Source: Chitinophagaceae bacterium
GTDB lineage: Bacteria > Bacteroidota > Bacteroidia > Chitinophagales > Chitinophagaceae
Assembly: GCA_016721385.1 (NCBI GenBank)
Contig: JADKIE010000001.1
Location: forward strand, 552,501 to 616,500
Reading direction: 5' to 3'
Length of the DNA stretch: 64,000 bases
Within the stretch, counting starts at the first letter, position 1; every line of letters starts with the position of its first letter. The translations under genes were made by a program, and so were the position numbers. Shown piece after piece: positions 10,451 to 21,221 of this stretch. Under the pieces are notes generated by a model, which saw only the letters and a list, made by a program, of their open reading frames with translations, did no database searches and had not been told where the DNA came from.

Positions 10451-11032
10451 TTACGAGGGGTTAATCAGCAAGTTGTTGAACTGGGTCATAGTTCTATCTA
10501 TTCCAATAGTAATAAATGCTTCAATAATTTGAACACATGTATCAATTTTTAGCTTAACAACAGGCTCCTCACTTTTCAGCCATTTACTAAGTACAAAATC
10601 AGCTTGCATTCCTTTGGGGTAATTATCTCCAATACCAAAACGCAATTTGGCATAATTATCTGTACCTAAAGTGTTTTGTATATCTTTTAAACCATTATGC
10701 CCTGCATGGGTGCCGCTTTTTCTTAGTCGAACTTTTTCCAGAGGCAATGTTAAATCATCAACAACAGTAAGTGTGTTTTCTACATTTATTTTTTCCTTAT
10801 CTACCCAATATTTAAATGCCCTACCACTTAAATTCATAAAAGTTGTAGGGCAAATGCAAATAATCTGTTTTCCTTTAAATTTTACTTCGGCCACATAGGC
10901 TAACCGGTCTACCCTAAAATTTCCACCATGCTTTAATACAAAAGCATTTACAACATCAAAGCCAATGTTATGCCTTGTATTGGCATATTCGTTGCCGATA
11001 TTCCCTAATCCAACTATTAAAAATTTTGACAT
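10451..11032 (-). CDS. pth: Peptidyl-tRNA hydrolase
   Basis: This enzyme releases tRNA from peptidyl-tRNA dropped by ribosomes. I take ATG 11032 as the start because the family begins SKFLIVGLGNIGNEYANTRH, with the catalytic histidine at the end of that stretch. Other family motifs are TFMNLSGRAF, VDDLTLPLEKVRLRKSGTHA with GHNGLKDI, and LRFGIGDNYP. The length of about 193 residues is normal. It lies about 90 bases downstream of ftsK on the same strand. Confidence 0.94.
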   Translation of the reverse strand: MSKFLIVGLGNIGNEYANTRHNIGFDVVNAFVLKHGGNFRVDRLAYVAEVKFKGKQIICICPTTFMNLSGRAFKYWVDKEKINVENTLTVVDDLTLPLEKVRLRKSGTHAGHNGLKDIQNTLGTDNYAKLRFGIGDNYPKGMQADFVLSKWLKSEEPVVKLKIDTCVQIIEAFITIGIDRTMTQFNNLLINPS

Positions 11033-11123
11033 AAAATCGTTGATTTTTGATGTAAAGCTTTTTTGATTTAAATGATTTCGATTTGCAATTAAATCGATAA
11101 ACCAATGAACCAAAAATCAAAAA

Positions 11124-13669
11124 TTATCCCATTGTATCCAGTAACATTTGCAAATCAACTTCTGTTTTAATTAATACATCTCTTGCCTTACTTCCCTGAC
11201 TACCACCAACTACACCTGCGGCTTCCAGTTGATCCATAAGCCTGCCTGCTCTATTGTATCCCAGCTTCATTCGACGTTGTAAAAGCGATGTACTGCCTAC
11301 CTGACTTGCCACAATTAATCTTGCAGCATCTTCAAATAAAGCATCTTTATCATTCAGGTCAAAATCTTTGCCTTCCATTTCTTTTTCATCAATATATTCA
11401 GGTAATAAAAATGCCTGCGGATAACCTCTTTGTTCTCCAATAAAATCTACTATTTTATCAACCTCGGGAGTATCAACAAAAGCACATTGCAAACGTACTA
11501 ACTCGCCATTATAACTGATTAGCATATCGCCTTTACCAATTAATTGCTCGGCACCACCAGCATCTAAAATGGTACGGCTATCTATTTTACTACTTACTTT
11601 AAAGGCTATTCTTGCAGGGAAATTTGCTTTTATTGTACCGGTAATAATATTTACACTTGGTCTTTGTGTTGCAATAATTAAGTGAATACCTACAGCCCTT
11701 GCCAATTGTGCCAATCTTGCAATAGGCATTTCAACTTCTTTACCGGCCGTCATTATTAAATCGGCAAATTCATCAACCACTAATACAATAAATGGCAAAA
11801 ACTGATGTCCTTTTTCGGGATTTAATTTACGGGCAACAAATTTTTCGTTGTACTCTTTTATGTTTCTGCAACCGGCTTCTTTCAACAAATCGTACCTGTT
11901 ATCCATTTCAATACACAAAGCATTTAACGTGTGCACTACTTTTTTTGTATCGGTAATTATGGCATCTTCTTCGCCGGGTAATTTTGCTAAAAAATGTTTT
12001 TCAATTCTTTTATAAATACTTAATTCAACTTTTTTGGGATCTACCAATACAAATTTTAATTGCGATGGATGTTTTTTATACAATAATGAAACAAGTATTG
12101 CATTTAACCCTACAGATTTACCTTGCCCTGTAGCGCCGGCCATTAACAAATGCGGCATACTTGCTAAGTCAACTATAAAATTTTCGTTATCTATTTTTTT
12201 ACCAATGGCAATAGGCAGCGAAAAATTATTTTGCTGAAACTTTTCAGATGCCAAAAGCGTTTTCATGCTTACCACCGTTTTTTTGGCATTAGGTACTTCT
12301 ATACCAATAGTGCCTTTGCCGGGTATTGGTGCAATTATACGAATGCCCAAAGCAGCAAGACTTAAGGCAATATCATCTTCTAAATTTTTAATACGACTGA
12401 TACGAACACCTGCAGCCGGAATAATTTCGTACAAGGTTACCGTAGGCCCAACCGTTGCCGAAATTTTTTGAATAAGGATATCGTAATTTTTTAAAGTATT
12501 AATGATTTGGTTTTTATTATTTTCCAGCTCATTAGGGTCTTGTACAATTTTTTCGCTTCCATGATTTTCTAATAAATCAAGCGTTGGGTACTTATAATCC
12601 CGTAAATCTAAAATAGGATCGTAAGGTTTAGCAGAAATAGTTTTTGCCTTTGCTGCATCTTCCGAAATAACTTCTTCTGCATCTGTATCCGGTACAGTTT
12701 TAATTTCAAGTTCCAAAGGTTCAATTTCAATATCCTTTTTTGCAGGCTTATTTTGTACAGGCACAATTACCTCTTCAACTACCAAAGGCGGTACTGTTTC
12801 GGGTTTTTCAACCACAGTATTCTTTATTATAGCCTCAGGCTCTTTTATATCTTTTTCTACAATACCAATTTCGTGGTTGAGCAATGGATTATCTTGAGGA
12901 GGAATTACTAAAACATTCCCTTCTTCCTTAAGTATATTTTTTTGCCAAAGTCTGTTAATTCCTCGACAACCTTATTTTCTTGTTCATCTTCTGCAACTTC
13001 ATTCGTGTTATCAATTGCTGTTTGGGTTTCACTACTTACAAATTGATTTTTTTTAGGCAGCTTAAATACAGGATTAAATCTCCATATTATATACGACAAT
13101 GCCGAAACAAGCAAAATACCATAAGTGCCAATTTCGCCAATAACTTTAAACATCCAGTCTTTAATCATATCTCCAACTGCACCGCCCCAGGGAAAAGCTT
13201 TGGAAGAAAGAACTACCGACGCTAATACACTAAATAATACCAACCCAATAATTAAGTATTTGATATTTCGTTGTACCGAAAATATTTTTTTTCCAAAAAA
13301 TAAGTTAATGCCCAAAACAAAAAACAAAGTGCATATTAAATAGGATGCCACGCCAAATCCTTTGTAAATAAAAAAATGGGCCACAAATGCACCTAAGGTT
13401 CCAAGCAGGTTGGCTACTTTAACATCTGTACCTAACAATAATCTGTATCCGTTTGTAAAAACTTTATCCTGATCTTCTTCCCAGGTAAATAAGTAAGATG
13501 TAAAGGCAATGAATAATAATATTGAAATAAGAATCAAAAAAGCACCTGCAATTTTATGAGTACGTTCGTCTTTTAGCAATTGCTTTACTTCAACTGCTTC
13601 TTCTTTTTCTTGTTTAAACTGTTCTTTATCTGCGCTTTTTGGTTTTGCAGATTTTAATTTATTGGCCAT
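11124..13669 (-). CDS. ftsK: DNA translocase FtsK (one frameshift)
   Basis: This is a septal DNA pump that coordinates chromosome segregation with division. The N-terminal part has membrane segments (IAGAFLILISILLFIAF, VASYLICTLFFVLGINLFFG, YLIIGLVLFSVLASVVL). A linker rich in E, V and P follows, then the motor with Walker A MAGATGQGKSVGLNA, Walker B PFIVLVVDEFADLI, HLIIATQRPSVNIITGTIKA, and a C-terminal gamma domain (SLLQRRMKLGYNRAGRLMDQ) that reads orienting sites. The frame breaks at about 12931, where one A is missing. The restored length of about 849 residues is normal. Confidence 0.94.
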
Positions 13670-13776
13670 TGTAACAAAGATAAAGAAACCTTTAGTTTAA
13701 AAAACGGCTAAATATTACTAAAAAAGCTATAAATATTATCCATAATTTTTGTAGGTTTGAAACAAAGTACACCAGT

Positions 13777-15668
13777 TTGAAAAAGCACTACCCTCTTTTT
13801 ATAATTTTTTTTCTGTTATGCAATTGGGCAAATAGTCAGACCATTTCGGATAGTGCAACAATTAATACAAACGAAATTTCTCCGTTTGTATCTATAGTAA
13901 ACAACACTGGCATTTTCATTGATAAACAAAATAATGCTACGCCAGAGTCGCTTCTGTCTTCAACATTTGAGCCCATTGTTGAATATAAAAAAAATTAAGA
14001 ACAAGATACGATTTGGCAACAAGTACCGTTTATTTAAGGTTTGAAATTGCCAATAATAAATCAACTTTTGATACCATTGTTTTTTTTCCGGGCAATACAA
14101 TATATGGCATTAAACTATTTTCAAAAGACTCTGTTAGTGAAAAATTAATCGTTTACCCAACCACAGGTTCGCCGGACGGTTTTTTAAATTTTGCAATGCC
14201 TCCAAATGCCAAAAAGCTTTTTTACGCCAAACTAAATTTTAGTAAAACAGAAACCAATACTTTAAACCCTTCATTAATTACTCCATCTTATGAAGACAGT
14301 TTTAAAAAAGGGTTGTACAACCGGCGAAGTGATATTAAAACATTTGGGTTTGTGTTAAGTGGGTTATTATTAATGATGATATTTTTTACTGCTACTAACT
14401 ATTACTTAAGTCAAAAAAGGGAATTTTTATATTATTGCTTTTATTCAATCTCGGTTTTTTTAATTGTGTTTTTTCATGCATATTTATACAAGCGCTCCGG
14501 AGTTTTGAGTAGCATATTTAACGGATATGGTGACTTTTTTCTGCTACTCTCCGGAACAATTTTTTACATAGCATTTATACGAAGATTTTTAGATACGGCA
14601 ACTAAATACAAAGTGCTTAATAAAGTATTACGAATTGAGGAAAGGTTTGTATTTGGTATGCTTTTATTCTATACCTACCTGCATTTTTTTACCAATAATA
14701 TCAAATTAGAAATTTCTATTGAGGATTTTATGAAAATTATTATCCTTGCATTTGGCGTTGTATATATTGTACTGGCATTCAAACAAAAAGAAAAACTATT
14801 AAATTATCTTGCAATTGGAAATAGCCTGTCAATAATTTTTTGGGGTGTTTCTTTAGGGCTTATTTTAGCCAATGTTAGTCAAACCAATATCTTTAATTCG
14901 GCGTTGGTATATTATGAAGTAGGTTTAGCCATGGCGCTTATTTCTTTTTTATTAGGCTTAACCTATAAAAACAGAGTTGAGTTAATTGAAAAAATAAAAG
15001 AACAAGAGGCATTAAAATTAGAAGCCGAAAAGCAAAAACATGAAAATGAAATTACTGTTTATAAAGCCCAGCAGGAAGAACGTAACAGAATTAGTGCAGA
15101 TATGCATGATGACTTGGGCGCAGGTATGACATCGATAAGGCTTTACAGTGAACTGGCTAAAGCAAAACTTAGCGGAAAAGATTTGCCTGAAATTGAAAAA
15201 ATATCTTCCTCGGCCGATGAATTGCTTAGCAAAATGAATGCAATAATTTGGAGTATGGCCAGCTCTAACGATACCTTAGAAAATATGATAGCATATTTAC
15301 GCAGCTATGCCATTGAGTATTTTGAAAACACCGGTGTAAAATGCATCATTAACTTACCGGAACAAATACCACATGCTATTGTAAATGGTTTTATAAGAAG
15401 AAATGTTTTTTTAGTGGTAAAAGAAGCGCTGAACAATGTTTTAAAGCATGCCAATGCTACCGAGGTAAAACTTACTTTAACAGCCGAAAGCAAAACCCTT
15501 CAACTTTTTATACACGACAATGGTAAAGGAATAGATTTTAGTAATTTAAGGCAATTTAGCAATGGCTTAAAAAACATGAAAAAAAGAATGGATGATGTGG
15601 AAATAGATTTTAAAATAGAAAATGATAACGGTACATTAATTACACTTACCAGGGATATTAAAGATTAA
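13777..15668 (+). CDS. 7TMR-DISM sensor histidine kinase, HisKA_3 type (one frameshift)
   Basis: This is a membrane sensor kinase of about 630 residues. It has a signal peptide at 13777, an extracellular 7TMR-DISM sensing domain (STVYLRFEIAN), seven membrane helices (about bases 14340-14990), a coiled-coil linker, and a HisKA_3 dimerisation segment with the phospho-acceptor in ERNRISADMHDDLGAGMTSI. A HATPase domain follows (N box NNVLKHANATEV, G1 box HDNGKGIDF). The frame breaks in an A run at about 13991, and one extra A joins the halves. No response regulator gene is adjacent. Its stop overlaps the convergent DUF423 gene by 11 bases. Confidence 0.9.
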
Positions 15669-16048
15669 CTTTTTTACTCACTCCAAAACCCAGCAAAAGC
15701 CAACCTGTTATAAAACTAACTCCGCCAAATGGCGTAATAGCGCCAAGCCAGTTTAGTCCAAGCATTTTGTATTTTGAATAACAAAGCAGATACAATGAAC
15801 CGCTGAATAATAAGATACCTGCCATAAAAAAAAAACACCAGCCCAATACATTTTTTTACAGGAAATTCTTTATATAAAATACCCACGGCGAGCAATGCAA
15901 AAACATGGTAAAACTGGTATTTAATGCCAGTTTCAAATGTTTGCAAAATTTCCGGCGAAAAAATATTTTTTAACCCATGTGCTGCAAATGCACCTAACGC
16001 TACAGATAAAGCACCCAGCAAACCGGCAATTTGCAAAATTTTATACAT
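15658..16048 (-). CDS. DUF423 small membrane protein (one frameshift)
   Basis: This is a four-helix membrane protein of about 130 residues in the DUF423/YgdD family, of unknown function. The N-terminal half, IAGLLGALSVALGAFAAHGL with FETGIKYQFYHVFALL, and the C-terminal half, LNWLGAITPFGGVSFITGWL, are diagnostic. They are in different frames because of a miscounted A run at 15827-15836. Its ATG overlaps the aroK stop (TAATG), so the two are translationally coupled. Confidence 0.88.
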
Positions 16049-16547
16049 TATTTTATATTAAGATTTACAATAGTGTTTTCGTTAATATCCTTTGTATTTA
16101 AAACAATATTGGCTTGTTTGTAAAATGGTTCTCTTTCTTTTAATTTTTGTTCAATAAAAAAAAGAATTTCGGCCTCGTTCATTTTTTTAAGTAATGGCCT
16201 TTTGTTTTGCTCTTGCAAAACCCTTTGCAAAATTGCAGATACATCCGTTTTAAGCCAAATGGTTTTACCATTCTTATTCATCCATGAAATGTTATCATTA
16301 AAACATGGTGTACCGCCGCCACAGGCAATTATAGAATCGCTATCAACTTTTAGTTCCCGTAAAATTTGAGACTCTTTTTCCCTGAAATAATTTTCGCCCT
16401 GCGTTTCAAAATTTGAGCTACCGATTTTCCCTCAATAGCTTCGATTTCTGCATCTAAATCAATAAAATTCATTTGCATTGTTTTGGCCCATATTTTACCC
16501 CAATATGTTTTGCCCGAACCCATAAAGCCAATTAGAAAAAAATTCAT
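16048..16547 (-). CDS. aroK: Shikimate kinase (one frameshift)
   Basis: This enzyme phosphorylates shikimate in aromatic amino acid synthesis. It starts MNFFLIGFMGSGKTYWGK with its Walker A motif. The shikimate-binding aspartate is in NFIDLDAEIEAIEG, and the glycine-rich CGGGTP loop lies near 16315. The C-terminal half contains LLKKMNEAEILFFIEQKLKE. The frame breaks at about 16413, where one T is missing. The restored length of about 166 residues is normal. Confidence 0.92.
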
Positions 16548-16595
16548 CGGCCACAAATTACATTGATTTTTGGAAATGAATTAACTACATCAATT

Positions 16596-17234
16596 CTATT
16601 TATTCTTAAAGTCGCCCCTTTTCCAAGCCTTAATAAACTCGGCCCAAGCCATTGGGTTAAATATATTTTGCGGCGGTACTTGGCCCTGATAATAGGCTTT
16701 GTTGGCAATTTGACGCATGGCTGTGCTTGATGCTTCTCTGCCATCGGAGGGCAATGTGGCAACTAAAATTCTTCTGGTTGCTACATCATTATTTTTTCGG
16801 GCAATGGTAATATTGTCATCAGGGAAATGAGTATTAACAAAATCTCTTTCAAATTGCTCTCTCGATGGTCTTGCCTTAATGATAGTGGCAGCCATATATA
16901 CTGTATCATTTATCATTAATTGAATAATGCTGTGTTGATTGCCTACCAAATCTTTTGGGATGGTAACCGTTTTAGGTTTGTATCCCACACTTGTAAATTC
17001 TACAGCGTCGCCTTTTAAAACCACAATGCTAAAAACACCTTTATTGTTAGATATGGTACCCCGGTTTTGGCCTTTAACCATTATGCTAACACTTTCAAGG
17101 CCTTTAAGACTATCGGCGGTCATTACAACGCCATACAATTGTACAACAGAGTCTTTAAACGACTCAAACTGAGCTTTTGTTACTAAAGGCTTTGTAATAA
17201 ACAATATAAAAAAAACAGGTAAAAATTTACGCAT
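16596..17234 (-). CDS. Secreted protein with carboxypeptidase-like regulatory domain
   Basis: This is a secreted protein of about 212 residues. I set the start at ATG 17234 because the signal peptide MRKFLPVFFILFITKPLVTK begins there. Residues of about 30-105 form a CarboxypepD_reg-like beta sandwich (VVQLYGVVMTADSLKGLESV, GTISNNKGVFSIVV, VEFTSVGYKPKTVTIP), the same fold that caps TonB-dependent receptors. The C-terminal region has no recognisable domain. The role is unknown, probably at the envelope. Confidence 0.8.
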   Translation of the reverse strand: MRKFLPVFFILFITKPLVTKAQFESFKDSVVQLYGVVMTADSLKGLESVSIMVKGQNRGTISNNKGVFSIVVLKGDAVEFTSVGYKPKTVTIPKDLVGNQHSIIQLMINDTVYMAATIIKARPSREQFERDFVNTHFPDDNITIARKNNDVATRRILVATLPSDGREASSTAMRQIANKAYYQGQVPPQNIFNPMAWAEFIKAWKRGDFKNK

Positions 17235-17257
17235 CGATAAAAGTTGATTCATAAAAT

Positions 17258-17296
17258 GCGGTACAAGTGAGTGACACAACACAGATGCCATGAAAT
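17258..17296 (+). repeat. Dispersed upstream element, copy 1 (GTGACACAAC type)
   Basis: GGTACAAGTGAGTGACACAA followed by CACAGATGCCATGAAA is one of five related short elements in the window. It lies upstream of mrp on the coding strand. Confidence 0.6.
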
Positions 17297-17361
17297 ACAA
17301 TTGCCCGTTAACAAAAATAACAACATTCCTTAATTAGCAACAAAGTAAAGCTATCAATAGC

Positions 17362-17369
17362 TAAATTTG
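17362..17369 (+). promoter_or_regulatory. Bacteroidota -7 box upstream of mrp
   Basis: TAAATTTG matches TAnnTTTG and lies 35 bases before the mrp start. Confidence 0.5.
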
Positions 17370-17403
17370 CAACTCAAATTGATTTTTAACAAATAATTGA
17401 ACC

Positions 17404-18499
17404 ATGACTAACGAGGATATACTAAAGGCATTAAGTAACGTACAAGAGCCCGATTTGGGAAAAGATTTAGTAACACTAAATATGGTGCAGGATGTAGTAG
17501 TGGATGGTAACAACGTATCGTTTACCATTGTACTTACAACACCAGCCTGCCCAATGAAAGATATGATGCGTATGGCAAGTGAAAATGCAGTAAAGTTATT
17601 AGTTAATAAAGATGCTGTTGTTACAGTAAATTTTACGGCAAATACCAGCAGTAACAGGCAAGATGCTAAAACCGTTTTAAACGGTGTAAAAAATATTATT
17701 GCAGTAGTAAGTGGTAAAGGTGGTGTAGGTAAAAGTACGGTAAGTGCAAATTTGGCATTGGCATTAGCAGCAGGTGGTGCAAAAGTTGGTTTAATGGATG
17801 CCGATATTTATGGCCCAAGCCAGCATATTATGTTTGGCATACGTGGCGAAAGGCCATTGATGAAGGATGATGGTACAGGCAAAGGTTTAATTGTGCCTAT
17901 TGAAAAATATGGCATTAAGGTAATGAGCATTGGATTGTTAATAGATGAAAAACAAGCCGTGGTTTGGCGTGGCCCTATGGTAAGCAGTGCCATACGCCAA
18001 TTTGTAAGCGATGTAGATTGGGGAGAATTAGATTATTTAGTAATTGATATGCCACCGGGCACAGGCGATATACACTTAACCATTGTACAAACAGTACCTG
18101 TTACCGGTGTAATAGTTGTTACAACGCCGCAAACTGTTGCCCTTGCCGATGCTAAAAAAGGCGTAGCCATGTTTGGACAAGCCCAGCTAAAAGTGCCTAT
18201 CATTGGTTTGGTAGAAAATATGAGCTACTTTACACCTGCAGAATTGCCGGAAAACAAATATTATATTTTTGGAAAAGATGGCGGTAAAAATTTAGCCGAT
18301 GAATTTGAAATCGCTTTTGGGTCAAATACCCATTGTACAAAGCATACGGGAAGGTGGCGATAATGGTGTACCCATAATGGTTAGTAACGATACCATCACT
18401 AAAAAAGCATTTGAAGATTTTGCCGGGATGGCTGTACGAAGCATTGCCATGAGAAACGCACAATATGCTCCAACCGAAGTTCAGAAGGTAGAAATATAA
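17404..18499 (+). CDS. mrp: Mrp/NBP35-type iron-sulfur cluster carrier ATPase (one frameshift)
   Basis: This P-loop ATPase carries and transfers Fe-S clusters. An N-terminal MIP18-like domain (residues 1-90) is followed by the Walker A AVVSGKGGVGKSTVSANLAL, DADIYGPSQHIMFG, and the Walker B region DYLVIDMPPGTGDIHLTIVQ. The C-terminus LLGQIPIVQSIREGGDNGVP is in another frame, with the break at about 18316. A total of about 365 residues is normal. It stands alone between a secreted protein and fhs. Confidence 0.92.
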
Positions 18500-18572
18500 T
18501 ATCAATCGCTTTATCATATGATAAAAATCATAGGGCAGCAAACTCAAAACTCTATTTTGCATAAAAAATATT

Positions 18573-20299
18573 ATGCTTCAGATCATTGAAATTGCCTGAG
18601 CTGCACCTATACTTCACATTAAAGAAATTGCTGCTTCTATTGGCGTAAGTAACGACGATTTAGAATACTACGGAAAATACAAAGCCAAGCTTCCGCTTAA
18701 GTTAATTGACGAAAAAAAAGTTCAGCAAAATAAACTGATATTAGTAACCGCTATTACGCCTACACCTGCCGGTGAAGGAAAAACTACAATTTCTGTTGGC
18801 CTTACAGATGGTTTAAATAAAATAGGTAAAAAGGCTATGGCTGTTTTACGAGAACCTTCACTTGGTCCTGTATTTGGCATGAAAGGTGGCGCTGCAGGTG
18901 GCGGATACTCTCAACTAATTCCTATGGAAGATATTAACCTGCATTTTACAGGCGATTTTTCGGCCATAGAAAAAGCCAATAATCTTTTGGCTGCCATGAT
19001 CGATCACAATCTTCAAAATAAAAAAAGAAGCCTGCAAATAGACCCACGAAGTATAGTTTGGAAAAGAGTGATGGATATGAACGACAGAGCATTACGGCAC
19101 ATTGTAATTGGTATGGGTGGAACCGCCGATGGTATTGTAAGAGAAGATGGTTTTAATATAACACCTGCCTCTGAAATTATGGCCATTTTGTGCATGTGTA
19201 CCGGAATGGAAGATCTTAAAAAAAGATTAGGCAATATTTACATAGGAAGCACTTTTCAGGGAAAGCCAGTATTTGCCAAAGATATAAATGCTGTTGGCGC
19301 AATGGCTATTTTATTAAAAGATGCTATTAAGCCCAATTTGGTTCAAACTCTTGAGGGTAATCCTGCTATTCTGCATGGCGGCCCTTTTGCAAGCATTGCA
19401 CAAGGCACCAATTCTATTTTAGCCACAAAAATGGGGTTATCGCTTAGTGATTATGTAGTAACAGAAGCCGGCTTTGGCGCCGATTTAGGTGCAGAGAAAT
19501 TTTTTGATATCAAATGTGCTTCATCCGGCTTAAAACCAAAAGCGGTAGTATTAGTTGCTACAATTAAAGCGTTAAGACATCATGGCCATGCAACAAAAGA
19601 TGAACTTGAGATTGCATCACCGTTTAAAGTAAAAAATGGTTGTGCAAATTTGGGCAAGCATTTAGAAAACATGAAACGCTTTGGTATGGAAACGGTAGTT
19701 GCTATTAACCTTTTTCCCGGCGATACTAAAGAAGAAATAAAAGTTGTAAAGGATTTTTGCAAGGCATATAAAGTAGAATCTGTTGAATGCCGTGGATTTA
19801 CCGAAGGCGGCAAAGGGATGACAGATTTAGCCAAAGCCGTGGTTACCTTAGTAGAAAAAAATAAAAAAGTGATTTTAGGCCTTTGTACAATTGCAATTTA
19901 TCTACCGAAGAAAAAATACATACCATTGCTACTGAAATATATGGCGCTGCAGATGTTGCTTATTCTGTAAAAGCAAAAACGCAATTAAAGCAAATTAAAG
20001 AATTAGGTTTTGATAACTTGCCCATTTGCATGGCAAAAACACCAAAAAGTTTGTCGGATGATGAAAAGAAAAAAGGGCGACCCGAAGATTTTATTATTAC
20101 CATTCGTGAATTTGAATTTGCCACCGGAGCCGGCTTTATTATTCCAATTTTAGGGGAGATAATGCGTATGCCCGGCTTACCAAATATCCCTGCTGCTGAG
20201 GGTATGGATATAGATGCTAATGGAAAAATTACAGGTCATTTTGTGCACTTGCCTGATATTTGCCTGCTCATCATCAAAAAAAAATGCTGCAGTGAATAA
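18573..20299 (+). CDS. fhs: Formate-tetrahydrofolate ligase (in-frame TGA near the start, one frameshift)
   Basis: This ATP-dependent enzyme makes 10-formyl-THF from formate and THF. The nucleotide motif TPTPAGEGKTTISVGLTDGL, then EPSLGPVFGMKGGAAGGGYS and the C-terminal EFEFATGAGFIIPILGEIMR are diagnostic. From ATG 18573 the frame reads MLQIIEIA, then TGA (18597-18599), then AAPILHIKEIAASIG; the family usually has glutamine at that stop. There is no other start until 18837. A missing A near 19862 breaks the frame a second time. The C-terminus should end near 20236 after ITG, but the frame runs on to 20299, so the junction with the next gene may be damaged. Confidence 0.87.
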
Positions 20300-21149
20300 C
20301 CAATCGCAAAAGTCGGCACCATTAGAACCTGGTGTTTTTGATAAACAAGGTCATCGTGGTTGCCGTGGTCTTATGCCCGAAAACACTGTACCGGGCATGT
20401 TATTTGCTATTGGTAGCGGAGTTACTACTTTAGAAATGGATGTTGTAATTACAAAAGATAAACAGGTAATACTATCGCATGAGCCTTTTTTTAATCATGA
20501 AATAACCACAAAGCCTGATGGAAGTTTTGTAACCGAAAAAGAAGAAAAAACACTTAACATTTACAATATGACTTTTGCAGAAACGCAAAAGTATGATGTG
20601 GGTTTAAAACCTCACCCACGTTTTTTGCAGCAACAAAAAATGGCAGCTACCAAACCCCTGTTGGCCGATGTTTTTGAAGCAGTAAAAACAGACATGATGA
20701 CAAGGCGAAGGCCTTTTCCATATTACAATATTGAAACAAAAACAACACCTGCTACCGACAATATTTACCATCCGGCACCTTCCGAGTTTGTAGAGTTGTT
20801 AATGAAAGTAATTAAGGAAAAAGATATGGAGGAGTATGTAATAATTCAAAGTTTTGATTTTAGAACTTTACAATATTTACATCAACATTATCCAAAAATT
20901 AAAACAGCATTATTAATTGAAGCAAACAATTTAAACAGTTTTAGAAAACAACTTACAGATTTAGGATTTACACCCGATATATATAGCCCGGAAGCAGCTT
21001 TAGTAACAGATATATTGATTAACAATTGTCATGAAAAAAAAATAAAAATTATTCCCTGGACTGTTAATGACAAAAAAGAAATTGAAAGATTAAAGGCATT
21101 AGGAGTTGATGGAATAATTAGCGACTACCCTAATTTGTTTAATGAGTAA
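20220..21149 (+). CDS. Glycerophosphodiester phosphodiesterase family lipoprotein
   Basis: This protein hydrolyses glycerophosphodiesters to glycerol-3-phosphate and an alcohol. The TIM-barrel motifs are clear: GHRGCRGLMPENTVPGMLFA, TTLEMDVVITKDKQVILSHE, YNIETKT and the C-terminal GVDGIISDYPNLF. A lipobox-like LIFACSSS follows a short hydrophobic stretch, so it is probably a membrane-anchored lipoprotein. The start is uncertain: ATG 20220 lies inside the end of fhs in another frame, and the normal fhs end plus the normal lipoprotein start cannot both fit here. Confidence 0.87.
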   Translation: MEKLQVILCTCLIFACSSSKKNAAVNNQSQKSAPLEPGVFDKQGHRGCRGLMPENTVPGMLFAIGSGVTTLEMDVVITKDKQVILSHEPFFNHEITTKPDGSFVTEKEEKTLNIYNMTFAETQKYDVGLKPHPRFLQQQKMAATKPLLADVFEAVKTDMMTRRRPFPYYNIETKTTPATDNIYHPAPSEFVELLMKVIKEKDMEEYVIIQSFDFRTLQYLHQHYPKIKTALLIEANNLNSFRKQLTDLGFTPDIYSPEAALVTDILINNCHEKKIKIIPWTVNDKKEIERLKALGVDGIISDYPNLFNE

Positions 21150-21154
21150 ATATT

Positions 21155-21206
21155 GAACACAGATTTTTATGATGCTAAAATGTATTATAATTTTATCTGG
21201 TTAGGC
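21155..21206 (-). repeat. Dispersed 50-bp intergenic repeat, copy 1
   Basis: On the minus strand this reads CCAGATAAAATTATAA, then CATCATAAAAATCTGTGTTC. It matches the copy at 26336-26390 at most positions and is related to one at 24983-25031. All three lie next to kynurenine-pathway genes. Confidence 0.7.
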
Positions 21207-21221
21207 GGCAATATAAAAAAA

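Noticed and set aside
10451..11113. N-terminally extended peptidyl-tRNA hydrolase
   Set aside because: The 27 extra residues do not belong to the family. ATG 11032 gives the conserved start.
18597..18599. TGA recoded as an amino acid (selenocysteine or code change)
   Set aside because: Relatives have glutamine there, no SECIS-like structure is evident, and TGA serves as a normal stop elsewhere in the window.
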